The position numbers and the translations under genes were made by a program. The notes beneath the pieces were generated by a model. That model searched no databases and was not told the origin of the DNA. It saw only the letters and a list, made by a program, of their open reading frames with translations. A DNA stretch of 64,000 nt from Acidiflorens sp963847715 (GTDB lineage: Bacteria > Acidobacteriota > Terriglobia > Terriglobales > Acidobacteriaceae). Numbering within the stretch: the first letter of the stretch is position 1; every line of letters starts with the position of its first letter. Location of the stretch: assembly GCA_963847715.1 (NCBI GenBank), contig CAWKAZ010000001.1:1-64000 (forward strand), written 5' to 3'. Shown here piece by piece: positions 24,984 through 34,100 of the stretch.

Positions 24984-25271
24984 TCACATGAATTCGGTAA
25001 ATGAGTCCGTGACGTCCCCTCCGGCATTGTTGGCGATGCGGGTGGCAGCGCGTTCGACATTTTTCATCAGTCCGTCCAGATAATCGCGGGAGTGCGAGAC
25101 GCTCACGACGCCGATCGTCGCCTGGTTCCAGAGTGGGCCGGGGTCGAGTTCGGCCACAGCGACATTGAAAGATGAGCGGAGCCGGTCTTTCAGACTGCGC
25201 GTAACCTGCCGCTTGTCCTTCAGCGATTGGGCCGCTTCGATACGAAGTTCGAGGGTGAGGTAAGCGATCAT
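24984..25271 (-). CDS. ylxP: DUF503 (YlxP-like) protein
   Basis: A 95-residue protein of the DUF503/YlxP family: LTLELRIEAAQSLKDKRQVTRSLKDRLRSSFNVAVAE and VVSVSHSRDYLDGLMKNVERA. Family members are often found next to rbfA and seem to bind RNA or ribosomes; the exact job is unsettled. The upstream extension of the frame to 25391 is unlikely, and the ATG at 25271 matches the family start. It is the first gene of the ylxP-rbfA-nrnA group. Confidence 0.85.
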   Translation of the reverse strand: MIAYLTLELRIEAAQSLKDKRQVTRSLKDRLRSSFNVAVAELDPGPLWNQATIGVVSVSHSRDYLDGLMKNVERAATRIANNAGGDVTDSFTEFM

Positions 25272-25587
25272 AAGCCATGTTAATCCTGACCTTGGTTGAA
25301 GGAGTAACGTCGGGCGCGCGCATCGTGACCGTCTTATGTTGTCCGCTGGGGCAGCCCTCGGCTCCGGCCACAAGTCTATTAACTGCAACATTTTATGGAG
25401 GTACGGCCCGAGCGGAAGGGCCGCGCAGCCATAATCTGCGCGAAGTGGGATCCGTTTGTGCTACACTAGAAATCGCTAAGTTTGACTCACAGTAAGTTGA
25501 AGGTCGGTACCGCCAACCAGCGCCACCCCCCTCTACAAGCAGCGAATCACCTCTAGCACATTTCAAGATTCAAGAATAGGAACATCA
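25272..25587. promoter_or_regulatory. divergent intergenic region and probable long leader of the cold-shock gene
   Basis: 316 bases between ylxP (minus) and the cold-shock gene (plus) with no gene. Cold-shock mRNAs usually have long structured leaders, so part of this may be a 5' untranslated region. TACACT near 25460 could be a -10 box but lacks a good -35. Confidence 0.3.
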
Positions 25588-25791
25588 ATGGCAGAACAAG
25601 GAACAGTGAAGTGGTTTAACGACGCCAAGGGCTACGGCTTTATCAGCCGTCAGAATGGCGAAGACGTTTTCGTGCATTTCTCCGCGATTCAAGCTGGCGG
25701 CTTCAAGAGCCTCCAAGAAGGCCAGACCGTCCAGTTCGACGTGACCAAGGGCCCCAAGGGCTGGCAAGCGGAGAACGTTACCCCCGTCTAG
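25588..25791 (+). CDS. cspA: cold-shock protein (CspA family)
   Basis: A 67-residue OB-fold RNA chaperone. The RNA-binding motifs RNP1 (KGYGFI) and RNP2 (VFVHF) are intact, and the start GTVKWFNDAKG and end GWQAENVTPV are typical. It binds single-stranded RNA/DNA and melts mRNA structure; whether it is cold-induced or constitutive cannot be read. GGAA lies upstream of the ATG. A strong terminator follows 45 bases after the stop, so it is a single-gene transcript. It neighbours rbfA, another cold-related factor. Confidence 0.95.
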   Translation: MAEQGTVKWFNDAKGYGFISRQNGEDVFVHFSAIQAGGFKSLQEGQTVQFDVTKGPKGWQAENVTPV

Positions 25792-25836
25792 GTAACGGAC
25801 CAGAAATCGCGAAGACAACGATCTCTAAGCGATAAC

Positions 25837-25873
25837 AAAATGCCCAGGATTCGTAAGAATCCGGGGCATTTTT
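25837..25873 (+). terminator. rho-independent terminator of the cold-shock gene
   Basis: AAATGCCC-GGATTC pairs with GAATCC-GGGCATTT around GTAA, followed by a T-run. A classic intrinsic terminator. Confidence 0.92.
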
Positions 25874-26020
25874 GCGTTTGCAAGATAAAACTGTGTCGCG
25901 GTTTCCTAGCGGGAGAGATTAGAGCAACTTCATGCACGCCTACGGGTTTACGTTTCCGTGCCGAGTCTTAGTCGAGGTAAAAGCGGGCCGTGATAGGCGC
26001 GCTGGGGGAAAGGATTTTCC

Positions 26021-27124
26021 GTGGACGTGAGAGCGAGATTCTGCCGGTTAGTCTTAGGTTCGACGCTTCTTTTTTCCGCTTGCGTCTTTCAGAATCTTGC
26101 AGCGGCGGATGACTCCCCTCCTGCTGCTGGCCTACAAACTGGCGATGTCAACACATTCTCCAATGAGGCGCAGGAGGAAACAAACCCGGGCTCGCTGGAC
26201 CTTCTCGCATCCGCCACGCTCACCGCCGATCAAGCGGCGCAACCCGAGGTCATTTTCCTGTACTCGTTCGCACTGCCGCCTGGCGAGTCGAGTTTCCTGG
26301 GGCTCAAGGGAGCGGTCTCTCTGACTTCGGACATGCCGGTTTTCAACGAGAGTCTCAACACAGTGGCAACCAACATCTCTGGCCCATGTCCGACCGACGG
26401 CAGCGTATTTCCGAACTACGCGGCGATTTATGCCGCATATCCGAATCTGTTACCCGTGCAGAGTTTTATTCTGAAGAATCCAAATGGCGGAGTTTCGAAG
26501 GTCGCGATCGACTACACGCTGCCCGTCGGAGTACCCGTCACCAACTGCATCGTCGTCATGTTGGACTGGGAGGGAGGCTCCAAAGTGACGATGACAAGCG
26601 CCCTGAAGATGTCCTACACGACGGCTCCCCCGTTGCCTTCTGGCCAGCTTCTCTCCACGAATCAGGAATTTGTTTTTGGCATCTACATCGGTCCAGGAAG
26701 CACCGGCAACGATTCGCTTTCCTTCGCACAAGAAACCAAGATTACTCAGCCCGGCAAACTGCTGGCATTTGTGGGCGACATCAGCGACAGCACCTTCGGT
26801 ATTTCTCCGCCTCCGGGGGAATGGCGGACATCGAATGACATCTATCTTATTCCTGGCGGTTGCCCGAGTGACATTCATGTCAACTCTGGCGGCTGGACAC
26901 CCAAGGCTGGCCACTACTATTCCGACATTCCTCCGGATGCACAACACTTGCTCAATGTTCCTCTCTCAGGATTCCAGGCGGCGCAGAAGTTTGTGTACAA
27001 GGCTCTCGATGTAAAGGTTGAGAGCGGCGACTGTCTCTTGACCCTGTTCGGACTCAAAGCCCCAAACGGTGGCGGCATCGATTCTGAAAACCAAATTCAA
27101 ACCTTATTCTTGCCGACTCCATAG
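26021..27124 (+). CDS. hypothetical secreted protein
   Basis: A 367-residue protein with an N-terminal signal peptide (LVLGSTLLFSACVFQNLAAA); the Cys in SAC could alternatively make a lipobox. The mature part is rich in Ser, Pro and Gly with beta-type segments, and contains four cysteines that could pair in the periplasm (for example GPCPTDG and GGCPSD). No family is recognised. Translation starts at a GTG with GGGGGAAAGGA upstream. It is probably monocistronic and convergent with the LexA-like gene. Confidence 0.65.
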   Translation: MDVRARFCRLVLGSTLLFSACVFQNLAAADDSPPAAGLQTGDVNTFSNEAQEETNPGSLDLLASATLTADQAAQPEVIFLYSFALPPGESSFLGLKGAVSLTSDMPVFNESLNTVATNISGPCPTDGSVFPNYAAIYAAYPNLLPVQSFILKNPNGGVSKVAIDYTLPVGVPVTNCIVVMLDWEGGSKVTMTSALKMSYTTAPPLPSGQLLSTNQEFVFGIYIGPGSTGNDSLSFAQETKITQPGKLLAFVGDISDSTFGISPPPGEWRTSNDIYLIPGGCPSDIHVNSGGWTPKAGHYYSDIPPDAQHLLNVPLSGFQAAQKFVYKALDVKVESGDCLLTLFGLKAPNGGGIDSENQIQTLFLPTP

Positions 27125-27173
27125 CCTTCACGCTCGCATTTCGCTTCGCAGAGCCGTAGGGCGGAGCGGCCCA

Positions 27174-27956
27174 TCACGGTGCTTTGCCGATCCACCACAG
27201 GACTTTGGCAAGAATCTTCCAGCGCTGTTTCGCACTCAGAGTGATCGATTCATATCCGTGATTTTCGGGCTCCAGAATCTCCGTATGATCGTACCGTCGA
27301 TATCGAGAAACACAGAGACCTTCGTCTTTGTGCCACGCGATCACAATCTTCCCGTTGAGTGAGGCGTGATCACTTTGCGAGGAATCGACAGCGACGATGT
27401 AGCCGTCCTGGATCAGAGGCATCATCGACTGGCCGCGAACGCGCAGGCAACTCGTGGAGGCTGGGTTCGGGCACCAATCTCCTGGAGCTGCAATCATGCT
27501 TTCGACCGGACCAGAAAGAATGTTCGACGGATGCCCGCCGGGCTCGCCATGAGTCGCGGCGATCACCTTCAGCAGAGGAATCGCCACCAACTTTAGCTTA
27601 GGCACTTTTTGTTTTTGGGATCCGCCGCCAGCTCTGACGATTTCGAGGTTCGCAAACTCGCTCCTTGGCAGTCGTTGACGCAGCATCGGAACGACCCGCA
27701 TCAGGTTTTCGCTGTTCAGTCCTGCTCGTCCCCAGAAATACCAGCAGGCCGGATCGCCCGAGATGTTTCCCAGCTCGATATAGGCGCGATCGGTGGGCTC
27801 CTTTTCGCCACGTTCCCACCGGGAAACGGCCATCGCGGAATAGTGCAGTCTTTGGCCCAGATCCTGTTGATTCAGGTTTAGGCTGCGGCGCAACTCACGA
27901 ACCTTCTGCGCCCACTCCTGCCCGGGAGACTTCGTTTTGTTTCCAGAGCCTGACAT
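27174..27956 (-). CDS. XRE/LexA-like transcriptional repressor with S24 peptidase-like domain
   Basis: A 260-residue protein. An N-terminal XRE helix-turn-helix (about 14-67: RSLNLNQQDLGQRLHYSAMAVSRWERG) is joined to a C-terminal LexA/CI-type domain (about 120-250). The nucleophile is present (Ser177 in RGQSMMPL), but the position that should hold the catalytic lysine (VKR in LexA) reads VSRY with Ser217. The cleavage loop expected as Ala-Gly before EP reads AATHGEP. Self-cleavage is therefore doubtful, and the domain may only dimerise or sense a ligand. It is divergent from the Crp/Fnr gene, with a palindrome between them that either could bind. Confidence 0.85.
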   Translation of the reverse strand: MSGSGNKTKSPGQEWAQKVRELRRSLNLNQQDLGQRLHYSAMAVSRWERGEKEPTDRAYIELGNISGDPACWYFWGRAGLNSENLMRVVPMLRQRLPRSEFANLEIVRAGGGSQKQKVPKLKLVAIPLLKVIAATHGEPGGHPSNILSGPVESMIAAPGDWCPNPASTSCLRVRGQSMMPLIQDGYIVAVDSSQSDHASLNGKIVIAWHKDEGLCVSRYRRYDHTEILEPENHGYESITLSAKQRWKILAKVLWWIGKAP

Positions 27957-27994
27957 CCGATGCGGACTGGCCTGTTACAAGCCAGTTTCCCTCA

Positions 27995-28012
27995 CTGTAC
28001 GACAGCGTACAG
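27995..28012. promoter_or_regulatory. palindromic operator candidate 1
   Basis: CTGTACGACAGCGTACAG has arms CTGTACG and CGTACAG. It lies in the shared upstream region of the divergent LexA-like and Crp/Fnr genes. Near-identical palindromes occur at 28960 and 29766. Confidence 0.6.
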
Positions 28013-28176
28013 CTTTTGAAAAGCGCGCATATTCATAAGATGTATACCATTCCGCGCTAGTTGCACTTGGTAACACGGAGTATAGTGAAACCAGATAGTC
28101 ATCGCCGTTTGCGTCAAGACGCCAGGAAAACGGGCCCCCTGCGAATCAGACACCGACTTCGATGCGCGAGGTTCGC

Positions 28177-28935
28177 ATGATGGCGCAGAAAAAGCCCGCT
28201 CCGAGCGCTCTCGAATCTACCGCCGGCCGCGGTCCGGTTTTCTTGAACAACAGAATTCTGCTCAGCCTGCCCGATGCGGAGCGGGCATCCCTGTTACCGA
28301 AACTGCAGTTCACGCCGTTACCCGTGCATACTATGTTGAACGAGGCGACGGAGACGATTGAGTTCGCCTACTTCATCAATAGCGGATTGGCCTCCGTTCT
28401 AAATGTCATGAACGACGGAAAAAGCGTTGAAGTAGGGTTGGCTGGGAAAGAGGGTTTCATCGGTCTGCCCCTGATCGCTGGTTTCAATACCAGCTCGACT
28501 CGCGTTGTAATGCAGGTGGGGGGAGACGGCTACAAAGTGAAGGCGAAGGATATTCAGGCAGTGTTGCCCCATTGCCCAAAACTGTTCCTGGGCTTGAGCC
28601 GTTTTTCGCAGGAGATTGGCATGCAAGCCACACAACTGGCAGCGTGCAACCGCCTCCACGAAGTAACCGAACGTCTGGCGCGATGGTTATTGATGAGCCA
28701 GGACCGTCTCGGCGGGGACCTGGTGCCCCTCACGCAGGAATATCTTGCCCACATGCTGGGCACGCGCCGGGCGAGTGTCACTGTTGCCGCTGGCGCGTTA
28801 CAGAAAGCCGGCCTAATCACCTACCGACACGGACAAGTCAACATTCGCAACCGCGCCAAGCTACAGCAGGCATCGTGTGAGTGCTATGAGTCCCTCACCG
28901 AACAGTCCGCAAAATGGCAAAGCGAAACCGCTTAG
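28177..28935 (+). CDS. Crp/Fnr-family transcriptional regulator
   Basis: A regulator of about 252 residues. The N-terminal cyclic-nucleotide-type beta-barrel (about 25-140) lacks the strict cAMP-binding motif. A dimer helix follows, then a C-terminal winged helix (about 175-240: LTQEYLAHMLGTRRASVTVAAGALQKAGLITYRHGQVNI). No Fe-S cysteine set is present, so oxygen sensing by the FNR mechanism is unlikely. The frame opens at an ATG at 28162, but GAGG is better placed for the ATG at 28177. Such proteins are common one-component regulators in Acidobacteria; the ligand is unknown. It is followed by a second copy of the palindrome and a response regulator. Confidence 0.88.
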   Translation: MMAQKKPAPSALESTAGRGPVFLNNRILLSLPDAERASLLPKLQFTPLPVHTMLNEATETIEFAYFINSGLASVLNVMNDGKSVEVGLAGKEGFIGLPLIAGFNTSSTRVVMQVGGDGYKVKAKDIQAVLPHCPKLFLGLSRFSQEIGMQATQLAACNRLHEVTERLARWLLMSQDRLGGDLVPLTQEYLAHMLGTRRASVTVAAGALQKAGLITYRHGQVNIRNRAKLQQASCECYESLTEQSAKWQSETA

Positions 28936-28959
28936 GCCGCCGATTGCCGACTCGTGAAA

Positions 28960-28975
28960 TGTACGCCAGCGTACA
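28960..28975. promoter_or_regulatory. palindromic operator candidate 2
   Basis: TGTACGCCAGCGTACA differs from the inner 16 bases of candidate 1 at a single position in the spacer. It lies about 130 bases upstream of the response-regulator gene. Confidence 0.6.
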
Positions 28976-29105
28976 GGCTTCACTGTATTGATTCGCTTGG
29001 CAATATCCATAGAATCGCTGCGAGATCACATTAGCCGTAGCGAAGCGCCCGGCCTTTAGAACCTCTCGGTTCGCCGCCTACTAAGTCTTCTCACGCCGGT
29101 GGCTA

Positions 29106-29471
29106 TTGGACAAAATTCTTATCGTCGACGACAGTCCTGTCTTGCGGAAGATTCTCCGCTTCCACCTAGAACAAGAGAGCGCATGGGAAGTCTGCGGCGA
29201 GGCCGAAAATGGCCAAATTGCGCTCGACAAAGTGCGGGAATTGAGGCCGGATCTCGTGGTTCTGGACTTGGCGATGCCCGTGATGAATGGTCTCGAAGCA
29301 GCCCGGCAAATCAGGTTGATCGCTCCACGTACTATTACGGTGCTGTTTACTATGCAGAGTTGCGAAGGGCTCTTACCAGAGGCCATCGCCGCTGGCATTA
29401 GAGATGTCGTCTCAAAATCTGCTGGCGCGGGGGCGCTGCTCGCGTCGCTAAAGACGTTGTGCCAGCGATGA
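29106..29471 (+). CDS. single-domain response regulator (CheY-like receiver)
   Basis: A 121-residue receiver domain without an output domain. The phosphorylation site and pocket are intact: Asp8/Asp9, Asp54 in VVLDLAMP, Thr82 and Lys104. It starts at a TTG (29106) because no ATG precedes the conserved LIVDDS. A partner histidine kinase is not nearby. Palindrome 2 lies upstream, so it may belong to the regulon of the LexA-like or Crp/Fnr protein (inferred). Confidence 0.88.
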   Translation: MDKILIVDDSPVLRKILRFHLEQESAWEVCGEAENGQIALDKVRELRPDLVVLDLAMPVMNGLEAARQIRLIAPRTITVLFTMQSCEGLLPEAIAAGIRDVVSKSAGAGALLASLKTLCQR

Positions 29472-29502
29472 TGCGCTCGCGCTCGAACCGAAGAACTGCG
29501 CT

Positions 29503-29694
29503 TCAGAGTGAACTGGGACGCCGCATTTCGGTACCATCGACAGCGACTCTTCGGCGATTTGCTTTCTCATGCGCAGTCAGCAGGCAATCAATCTGTCGAA
29601 GCAGTTCCCGGAATTTATCAGGATCTCTTTCTGTTTTCAGCTGGGCACACAATTCGCGCCATCCGCGCGGCTCTTGATCATCGAGGTAAGGCAT
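29503..29694 (-). CDS. hypothetical small protein
   Basis: A 63-residue charged helical protein (GWRELCAQLKTERDPDKFRELLRQIDCLL). The frame extends to 29775, but the ATG at 29694 with GAG upstream gives the compact protein and is preferred. The function is unknown. Palindrome 3 lies about 75 bases upstream of this start. Confidence 0.55.
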   Translation of the reverse strand: MPYLDDQEPRGWRELCAQLKTERDPDKFRELLRQIDCLLTAHEKANRRRVAVDGTEMRRPSSL

Positions 29695-29765
29695 GGTCAG
29701 CTCGGATCTAGCACACGCGCCTTTCATGTGCTGCCGACAGTATGACCGAGATCCCGGTGATTGTC

Positions 29766-29781
29766 GGTACGACACGGTACA
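29766..29781. promoter_or_regulatory. palindromic operator candidate 3
   Basis: GGTACGACACGGTACA is a weaker match to the palindromes at 27995 and 28960. It lies in the gap between the small gene at 29503-29694 and the end of the RMD1-like gene. Confidence 0.45.
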
Positions 29782-29798
29782 TGCCGACAGGCGGCAGT

Positions 29799-30947
29799 TT
29801 AAATGGGCGTCCTGCCTTTAAACAGCCAGATTAGATCGATGATGAGAATGATCACCACCATCAGTTCGAGCACAAACGCGCGGCTCTGGTGGAATTGATC
29901 CACCATGAAGCGGTAGAGCTCCTCCGCGGTATGGACCTTCTGATTAACTAGATCTTTGTAATCGGTAACGCCGATTTTCGATGCAGCTACTTTGTAAAGG
30001 CGGGCAGAGAACATGTCGCTGAGGAACTTGATCGCGTTATCCGCTCGCTCGGTCAGTTCATCGACATCGAGCAGGACAGTATGCAGGCGGCTGGCGCGTT
30101 TCGCCGTTCGCCAACGCGCCCAAATGCCGATTGAGCCGCTGTCCATGAAGTCATAAACACTTTGCAGTTCGCGCGTCAGTAGCTCATCGTAGTGCCGGAA
30201 CTCGAGCAGCTGCGAATTGGCATACTCGAGCAGCTGGATCACGGTTTCCGCACCGCTCGTAGTGTCGTAAAGAAACGCTCCGTTCCAGCTGATCACCGCC
30301 AGGTCGTTCGGATAGTACGAGATCTTCGATTGCATGATCTCCTGCTGTTCGCCTTCGGAGAGCGGCATGTTTTCGCCGCGGACAATTTGCGCAATCCGCC
30401 CGCCTTGAGCCGCAAGCAGCTCTGTCGCAGAAGGATTGCCCGCGATGTCGCGTACGTGGAAGACAAAGTAGTCTTCATGCAGCCAGCTGTCGTAGAGCTT
30501 GACCAGCGCCGGACGGGCGCGCTCGATTTTCTGCTTAACGATTTTCTGCGCGAAGCTGGTGAAATCCGTATCCCATACCCAACGACCGGCAAGACGGACG
30601 AGCGTGTCCCAGTCTCCAGCAAAGGGCAATTCAAATACCACGCTCAGCACCCCGTAGTCGTAATACTTGATCGTCACGTCGAGCCGCTCCCCACTCTCAA
30701 GGATTAAGGGCTCGACCGGCTCAACCACGGGAGGACGCTGAAACCGCACATAGCCTGGAGCGGGATGTTTAAAGCTGGCATCCTGCCGGCGGGCTCCAAA
30801 GATGTCGCGGAGAGAGTCAAGCTTGATCTCCTCGCAAACGTCGAACTGGATCAGCACCAGCACCGACCCTTGCAAGGACTTGCTTTGGACCACGATGGGG
30901 GTTTCGCTCGGCGTTGCGGCCGTGAGGGTTGAATTTACCGTTTCCAT
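29799..30947 (-). CDS. RMD1/DUF155-like membrane-anchored protein
   Basis: A 382-residue protein whose C-terminal half resembles the RMD1/YagE (DUF155) family. It shows IQLLEYANSQLLEFRHYDELL, then LDVDELTERADNAIKFLSDMFSARLYKVAASKIGV, a predicted coiled-coil region, and one transmembrane helix near the end (about 355-376, FVLELMVVIILIIDLIWLF). Eukaryotic relatives act in mitochondrial translation and sporulation; the bacterial role is unknown. The N-terminal 90 residues are not recognised. It starts at the ATG at 30947 and is a single gene. Confidence 0.65.
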   Translation of the reverse strand: METVNSTLTAATPSETPIVVQSKSLQGSVLVLIQFDVCEEIKLDSLRDIFGARRQDASFKHPAPGYVRFQRPPVVEPVEPLILESGERLDVTIKYYDYGVLSVVFELPFAGDWDTLVRLAGRWVWDTDFTSFAQKIVKQKIERARPALVKLYDSWLHEDYFVFHVRDIAGNPSATELLAAQGGRIAQIVRGENMPLSEGEQQEIMQSKISYYPNDLAVISWNGAFLYDTTSGAETVIQLLEYANSQLLEFRHYDELLTRELQSVYDFMDSGSIGIWARWRTAKRASRLHTVLLDVDELTERADNAIKFLSDMFSARLYKVAASKIGVTDYKDLVNQKVHTAEELYRFMVDQFHQSRAFVLELMVVIILIIDLIWLFKGRTPI

Positions 30948-31150
30948 AGGATTTCAGCTTTCTTGCGTTTTGTTGCTAAGTTCGCGATCCGAGGTGTAGC
31001 GGGACCGCCAAGCCGCGACGAGGAGGCGTGCTCTGTCTATTGTCCCAGAAATCGGGTGCGATGGGCAGCGTGTTTGATAACACGTTTATTATCATTAGAT
31101 TACCGACGAATAGCTCGCTATCGCCGACAAAATGACCCCTGCGAACGAGA

Positions 31151-34100
31151 TCAGCGTTTCTTGGCTAGACCGAACAGCAACGCGACCCCGGCCGCGACCC
31201 CGGCCACGGCCAACCCGGTGCGTTTCATCGATTTTCGAATCGCGGCTTCGTGGGGCCGAACCCAGGCGTCCTCAGGAAAGTGCTGCGGAGCGTGGTCGAA
31301 AAGTGGGAAGCCTTCCGGCGTTTCGCTGGCCTCGCGTAGAGCCATTTGCAGCACCTCGGCGAGGTGCAGAGCGTGCCGGTCGGTTTCCTGGGCAATCTGC
31401 TCCCGGCAACTGAAGCCATCGGCGACGATGAGCCAGTCGGTGGGGGCCTGCCGGACGGCGGGAAGGAGTTCGAGTTCTCCGATGGCTTTCGAGACGCCAT
31501 ATTTTTCCTTTTCGAATCCGAACGCTCCGGCCATGCCGCAGCACCCGGGAGCAGGCGCCGTGAAGTCGACGCCCATCCGGCGGAGAACAGCTTCTTCGGC
31601 TGTCATTCTCATGATGGCTTTGTGATGGCAATGCCCATGAATCAGCGCCCGGCGCGAAAGCTTCGGGATTGAAAAATCTTTATCCGGCGCGAATTTCTCG
31701 AGAAATTCGCTGAGCAGGAAGACTTGCTTCGACAGGGCGCGAGCCCTTTCGTCGGTGGGGAACAGGTTCGTGAGTTCATCCCGAAAAACGGCGGCGCAAC
31801 TTGGTTCGAGAACAACGATCGGCGTGCCCGCCTCAATTTCGACGTAGAGCTCGTCCATAATCTGGAGGAGCAGTTGTTTCGCGCGGTCGAGCATGCCGAC
31901 GTCGTAGAGCGGACGGCCGCAGCACAGATGGGCACGCGGCACCTTCACGTCGAAGCCAGCGGCGTCGAGCACCTCGGCGGCGGCTTTAGCGGTTGACGGC
32001 AAGAAATGGTTGTTGAAGGTGTCGGCCCAGAGCAGAACGGTAGCGCCGGCGTCTCGCTGGCTTGCATCTCGCGGAGGCTCCGGCGAGCCGCCAACGCCAC
32101 GCTCTTTCTCCCACCATTGCTTGAATGTCTGCGGGGCAAACGCGGGAAGGCGGCGATGGGAGTGAATGCCACCCGCCAGCTTGGCTAAGTCGCGCAATCC
32201 CGGAAGCTGTGTTGCCAGGTTCACGAGACCCGGCATATGCGAAGCGGTTCGGACCCACAGGTCGAAATTCGAAAGAGCGACCGCATTCAGCGGGCGCCGA
32301 TTGGTCTCGTAGTAGTGCGATAGAAACTCGGCTTTGTAGGTTGCGACATCGACGCCCACAGGGCAATCGCTCTTGCATCCCTTGCACGAAAGACACAGGT
32401 CGAGCGATTCTTTGACGGCTTCGTTCTGCCAGCCGTCTTTGATCACGTCGCCCTTCGTCATCTCCCAGAGCAGGTGCGCTCGCCCGCGTGTCGAGTGCTC
32501 TTCTTCGCGTGTAACGCGGTAGCTCGGACACATCACTCCGCCCGCATCGCGACGGCATTTACCTACTCCCACGCAGCGCAGCGTGGCGGCGGCCAGACTG
32601 CCGTGGTCGTCGGGAAATTTGAAGTGCGTTTCTGGCTGCCAAGGATCATAGCCAGCCCCGAGCCGTAGATTTTCGTCGAGGCGATAGGGATCGATGAGCT
32701 TTCCGGGATTCATCTTCCAGTCAGGATCCCAAAGCGATTTGAACTCGCGGAAAGCCTGCATGAGGTCCGGCCCAAACATCTTGGGCAGAAGCTCGCCTCG
32801 AGCCTGGCCGTCTCCGTGCTCGCCGGAGATCGAGCCGCCGTAGCGGACGACGAGATCGGCGCCTTCCTCCATGAACTGTCGAAACTTGCGGATGCCCTCC
32901 TCCGATTCGAGGTCAAAGTCTATTCGGGTATGTACGCAGGCGTGGCCGAAGTGCCCGTAGAACGAACCGCCATACTTGAAGGCCTGCATCAGCGCGCGGA
33001 GATCGCGCAGATAGCCGCCCAATTTTTCTGGCGCCACGGCGGCATCTTCGAAGCCTTCCCAGTGCAGCGGCTGCCCAGGCGAGTGGGATGTCACGCCCAA
33101 ACTCGATTCCCGGACTTCCCATATGCGCCGGATCATGCAGGGATCGGTGAAGAGCTGCATATTCGGCGGGGTCGCAGAGCGGTCGAGAACCTCCATCAGG
33201 TGACGTGCCTGGGCTTCGGCTTCATCGGCTTTGTCAGCACCGAATTCGACCATCAGCCAGCCACCACCCTCGGGCAACATGGCCAGGCCTTCGAGGTTCA
33301 CTCCTTTGCGGCGGCTCGCGTTGACCATGATGTCGTCGAAACCTTCCAGACCGATGGGTCGGTGCTCCATGATCTGTGGGACGTGGTCGGCGCAGATATA
33401 AACATCCGGCCATCCGATGACGAGCAGAACACGGGACGGTGGACTCTCTACCAAGCGGCAGGTCGCTTCCAGCACCGTGACACAAGTGCCTTCGGAGCCG
33501 ACCAGCGCGCGCGCCACGTGGAAGCCGGCTTCGGGCAGCAGGTGATTGAGGTTGTATCCGGAGACACGGCGCGGAATATTCGGGAACTGGCGGCGCACCT
33601 GCTCCCCGTAACGGTCGGCGAGCGACTTGAGTCCAGTGTAGATTTCGGCGCGGCGTCCCCCTTCACGGACGAAGCGGTCAAAGTCATCGGCGCTGGTGGC
33701 ACCCACGTGCAAGCGCTGCCCACCGTAGGTCAGGACTTCCAGTGCCTCCACATTGTCGTCGGTCTTGCCCGCCATGATCGAGTGCACCCCGCAAGAGTTG
33801 TTGCCGATCATGCCACCGAGCGTGCAGCGGTCGTGGGTGGCGGGATCCGGGGCGAAGGTCAAGTGGTGTTTCTCGGCGGCAGCGCGAAGTGTATCCAAGA
33901 CCACTCCGGGTTCGACTCGCGCGATGCGGCGTCCGGGATCGATCTCGAGAATCTGGTTCATGTACTTCGAAAAGTCAAGGACGACGGCGGCATTGCAGGT
34001 TTGTCCGGCCAGTCCTGTGCCTCCACCGCGGGCGAGAAGGGGGGCGCCATGCTCTCGGCAAAGCGCGACGGCGGCCAGCACGTCTTCTTTGTCGCGTGGG

